Assembly: GCA_008692225.1 (NCBI GenBank)
Contig: VICG01000002.1
Span: forward strand, 3,019,001 to 3,083,000
DNA length: 64,000 nt
Direction of reading: 5' to 3'
Source: Monilinia fructicola
Lineage: Eukaryota > Ascomycota > Leotiomycetes > Helotiales > Sclerotiniaceae
Shown: positions 61,049 through 64,000 of the stretch, piece by piece
Position numbering within the stretch: the stretch's first letter is position 1
Layout of the letters: every line of letters starts with the position of its first letter
Notes under the pieces: model-generated
What the model saw: only the letters and a program-made list of their open reading frames with translations
What the model was told of the DNA's origin: nothing
Databases searched by the model: none
Position numbers and translations under genes: made by a program

Positions 61049-61611
61049 TATGGAAGAACGTGATTATTACGCCAAGGGCAAATGATGTACTGGATTGCAT
61101 TGATAAGAAATATTTATAGGGAAGGAAAGCCTTCATATCATGAGATAAGATATACTAGTACATGGGAATAGTATCACGAATTTTCCAGAAGCATGGTGTG
61201 ATGTAACTGATTAGATGGATATTACTAGTAGATCAGAACTCAATGAATAATCCATGAAGAATGAAAAGGGAGTGGGGTGCGGGACGATTTCGTAATATGG
61301 CGCTATCAATATAAAACGGCCCCTAGTGATAAGATATGATATGACATGATCTGTAATCATGTCTGTAACCGTTGAAAGGAGCCAAGGAATATATATATAT
61401 GTACATATAATATTTATTGGTCTCACAAAGAAAAAATGAAGCACGTTGAAAACATTGTATGTCATTCTCATTCAAGAAAATGATTGCCTAAATATGCAAG
61501 GTATAAATACTTTTTATGCTCTGTACAGCCATATACAAAGCTCCTTAACGCTCAAGGTTTATAAACCGCCCTCGCTATGCCAACTCAAAGTATGGAAACC
61601 ATTAAAACTCA
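61049..61611. other. Intergenic region
   Basis: Promoter side of the dioxygenase and 3' side of the NAN1-like gene, both on the minus strand. No gene seen. Confidence 0.5.
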
Positions 61612-64000
61612 TTATACCATCTTCTCCAAAGGTTTACTAGAAAACAATCCTGCCACTTGATAGAACATTTCTTCCAAGGGAGGCAATGCAAATGCCGGTC
61701 CAATGTCGAATACACCTGAAAGCTCTTGCTGTGTCACAACAGGTGTATCATCATCATCCTCGGCGACCGGAGGCGATAAAGGTTGGGCCTCTTCCGGCTC
61801 ATCTTCAACATCTTCAATCATTTGGAGCAGGTCACCAGTTGTTTCATCTGTGACTGTGTCTAATTGAAGATCAGAAGTTGGTTGAGCCAATGTGGTCATT
61901 GGTTGCGTGCCCTTCTTGGTCACATTTCGAATTTCAGCAGCCCCATCGAGAATCAGAAATCCTTCCGAGTCCTCTGTTGGTATGATAGCCGAAACAGCAG
62001 TTTCAAAGCATTCGGTCAATAATGGCACTTGACTATCCTGTCCAAAGACTGCCAACCCAGAATAAGTTGGTGGGATCGTTTGTTCTCGAAGCTCCTGCGC
62101 TGACGGAGGAGTGAGTCTCATTGGTATAGCAACTGCAAATGTGCCACTCTTTCGATTGATTGCCAAATGCATCATCTCCATCTTTTGTATAATATGCATG
62201 CGTGTGATAGATTTGTATAGCTTCAAGCTATATCTCAATTGGTCCGAAACCAAATCATGTACACGTATTGAATCAGATAGAGTTATAAGATCTCTACCTA
62301 AGATCTCCATAGCCACAATGCTACCTTCAAACAAGCCGTGTTGTGAAGCTGTGATAAAACCCTGCTCAGGGTCGATCATGTGAACCGTTCCGTTTTGGCC
62401 AAGTGCTGCAGCTAGTATCGAGCCATCATCCGCGAACGCTAAGGCGCCGTTATATGGCGTGCTACGCACGTAGTCATCGGTAAGCTCAGATTTCATGAGT
62501 TGGATCTCATGCTGACAGTGCCAGTTCTTGAGTGCGTTGCCCTTTCCATCCTTGACTGAAATACCATCTCGTTTTCGAGTTTTTGGTACCCAGGTACGCA
62601 CCACACTGTCTTCTCCAATTGTAGAGAATCTCAAGGAGCTAGGATCTGTGGCGAGGCCTAGAATTTGGCCTGCTCCAGGTGCGGAATCACTTGCTGTATG
62701 AGGAGTGTTGATTCGTGAGATCAACTCCCATGTCTGGCTAGTCTCTTTCCACTGCCAAAACTTCAAACATATTTCGCGTCTTAACTTAAGCTCGGCAAAG
62801 GGGTTTGTGGCTTGATGCTGAACAAAATCGAGATCAGCATGAGATGGAGTCCACTCGTCAACAGTTGCTAGCCAAAGTCCATCATGTGACTTTTGGATAT
62901 GGGTGACTCTGGGTTCCGTGATTGGAAGTGCAGTAGGTGCCTCATTAATATTGGTAACATTCGTTCTTGCAAGAGCTTGCTTTGACACATTATGCCCAGC
63001 ACCGAGGTCGTATGTTTGCAAGAACGCACAATTCCTCACCGGAGCTTCGTAAAATGGTACTTCTGGAGTCTGCCCAACACCAAGGAACAAGTGAGAGGGG
63101 TTCGAAGAACTAATGACGGCAGGCGTTCGCTGTACGACGTGAAATTTGTAGTAATGAGATTTGGCTCTCTGCACTTCATCTTCTTGAGGTTCGGCATACT
63201 GAGTAACGCTAGCTTGGATGCCAGCGAAGTTTGCAGTTGGTTCCAATTCGGCGGTAGACAACACCATAGCAGAGTTGTCAGCAAGCTGGATACCGTATGA
63301 AGATCCTGAAGGAGACACGACCACGTTGAGAATAGTTGATGTCATGTGAGGCAAGAACTGCTTCTTCCCGGTATCCAATTGCCAAAGTACGAGCACTGTT
63401 TCGCTACCTCCGGATATAATGTAGTTTCCTGTCATCAAAGTCAGTTCAAGCAAGTTAGGTAGTGAAACATGGTTAATCAACGTACCGTCTAGGGACCACT
63501 TCACTGTCTGAACACCTTTTCGGTGCCAATGTAATTTTGCTGGCACAAGGTTAATCATGGAAGCGTAGCTTTTATTCTCCGATTGTATGAGATTGCCTAG
63601 TAAGTCCCGATGCAGGAATATAACACCCCTCGAATCACCAACTACGACATCGACGACTGGTATCTTTTTTGGTATATTTCTGTCATCGGTACTTGTTCTA
63701 GGGGACACTCGTGCATCCAAGGACATTATGGTGCTTGTCGAATCGAAGACACGGAAAACGTATCTAACTTTGTCGGTGGTATCAAAGTCCAAATTTCGAA
63801 CATGGCCGAGTAAAACGCTTTTTCCAGAAGCTGCAAGAAGTACAGAACCCCCATGAGCAGTTTTCAAGTAGTTAATAGGCGTCTTTGATGTATATATGGT
63901 TCTTGCGACTGTTTGGATGGGCGAGTCAGGTTGGGTCAGTTCGTTCGCAGTAATTCGCCAGCCGCCGTCCTTCCTGACCTCGGTCGTGAACACTACATCT
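61612..64000 (-). CDS. NAN1/UTP17 (WDR75-type) WD-repeat protein of the small-subunit processome, 5' end beyond window
   Basis: About 780 residues visible, starting inside the protein (DVVFTTEVRKDGGWRITAN); the first exon or N-terminus is outside. Many degenerate WD repeats: LLAASGKSVLLGHVRN, VVDVVVGDSRGVIFLHRDL, LHWHRKGVQTVKWSLDG, YIISGGSETVLVLWQLDTGK, LNVVVSPSGSSYGIQLADNS, LRFSTIGEDSVVRTWVPKTR, GALAFADDGSILAAALGQNG. The tail is acidic (EDVEDEPEEA, EDDDDT). Two beta-propellers and this order match Nan1/Utp17, a t-UTP subunit needed for pre-rRNA transcription and 18S processing in the nucleolus. An internal intron at 63429-63485 (GTACGT...GACAG) is 57 bp, has no in-frame stop, and splits LDG|NYIISGG. 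No frame break. Confidence 0.88.
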   Translation of the reverse strand, partial: DVVFTTEVRKDGGWRITANELTQPDSPIQTVARTIYTSKTPINYLKTAHGGSVLLAASGKSVLLGHVRNLDFDTTDKVRYVFRVFDSTSTIMSLDARVSPRTSTDDRNIPKKIPVVDVVVGDSRGVIFLHRDLLGNLIQSENKSYASMINLVPAKLHWHRKGVQTVKWSLDGTLINHVSLPNLLELTLMTGNYIISGGSETVLVLWQLDTGKKQFLPHMTSTILNVVVSPSGSSYGIQLADNSAMVLSTAELEPTANFAGIQASVTQYAEPQEDEVQRAKSHYYKFHVVQRTPAVISSSNPSHLFLGVGQTPEVPFYEAPVRNCAFLQTYDLGAGHNVSKQALARTNVTNINEAPTALPITEPRVTHIQKSHDGLWLATVDEWTPSHADLDFVQHQATNPFAELKLRREICLKFWQWKETSQTWELISRINTPHTASDSAPGAGQILGLATDPSSLRFSTIGEDSVVRTWVPKTRKRDGISVKDGKGNALKNWHCQHEIQLMKSELTDDYVRSTPYNGALAFADDGSILAAALGQNGTVHMIDPEQGFITASQHGLFEGSIVAMEILGRDLITLSDSIRVHDLVSDQLRYSLKLYKSITRMHIIQKMEMMHLAINRKSGTFAVAIPMRLTPPSAQELREQTIPPTYSGLAVFGQDSQVPLLTECFETAVSAIIPTEDSEGFLILDGAAEIRNVTKKGTQPMTTLAQPTSDLQLDTVTDETTGDLLQMIEDVEDEPEEAQPLSPPVAEDDDDTPVVTQQELSGVFDIGPAFALPPLEEMFYQVAGLFSSKPLEKMV

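Noticed and set aside
1..64000. CRISPR arrays, prophage, bacterial operons, rRNA genes
   Set aside because: Spliceosomal introns and fungal families throughout. Tandem repeats are contiguous simple satellites without spacers, and no rRNA-like sequence was seen.

Overview
This is eukaryotic DNA from a filamentous ascomycete (Pezizomycotina). Genes are split by short GT-AG introns, mostly 50-75 bp with CTAAC/CTGAC-like branch sites. The gene families are typical of these fungi: a CFEM/PTH11-type receptor, a heme-thiolate peroxygenase, an F-box/LRR protein fused to cyclic-nucleotide-binding domains, an SFP1-like zinc-finger factor and intron-bearing nuclear tRNAs. The low GC, AT-only islands and overall protein character suggest a leotiomycete such as Botrytis, Sclerotinia or Monilinia. 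That placement is inference.

Layout. 4.2-7.1 kb: cNMP-binding/F-box/LRR gene (+). 8.3-9.5 kb: mitochondrial GHITM/Bax-inhibitor-like protein (-). 10.7-11.2 kb: small unknown gene (+). 12.0-12.9 kb: tRNA-Gly(TCC) and tRNA-Pro(TGG), both (-) and both with introns. 13.3-14.2 kb: GNAT acetyltransferase (+). 15.3-27.0 kb: a secretory/oxidative neighbourhood with a small cysteine-rich secreted protein (-), a peroxygenase (-), a CFEM-domain receptor (+) and a secreted GMC oxidoreductase (+). 28.7-30.3 kb: RBR ubiquitin ligase (-). 30.3-38.3 kb: gene desert with satellites. 38.3-40.4 kb: SFP1-like factor (-). 43.9-45.0 kb: a TIR-bounded, almost purely AT element with three AACGTTT-repeat clusters. 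47.7-48.6 kb: RCF2-like respiratory supercomplex factor (+). 48.6-55.9 kb: second desert. 55.9-64.0 kb: AT-hook protein (-), small zinc protein (+), 2-oxoglutarate dioxygenase (-) and the 3' part of NAN1/UTP17 (-).

A dominant technical feature is single-base gain or loss, nearly always in short homopolymers, which breaks the frame of about eleven otherwise conserved genes (roughly 30 events). Reading across each break restores family-typical protein. I therefore treat these loci as functional genes with probable assembly indels, not pseudogenes. The RBR, dioxygenase, zinc-protein and NAN1 genes are unbroken.

How the genes may work together (inference). The 18-27 kb block pairs a secreted FAD oxidase-type enzyme, a possible H2O2 source, with a secreted H2O2-dependent peroxygenase. 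A CFEM receptor lies between them. RCF2 and the GHITM protein are mitochondrial. NAN1 and SFP1 both concern ribosome production. The most unusual DNA structure is the TIR element at 43.86-45.00 kb.
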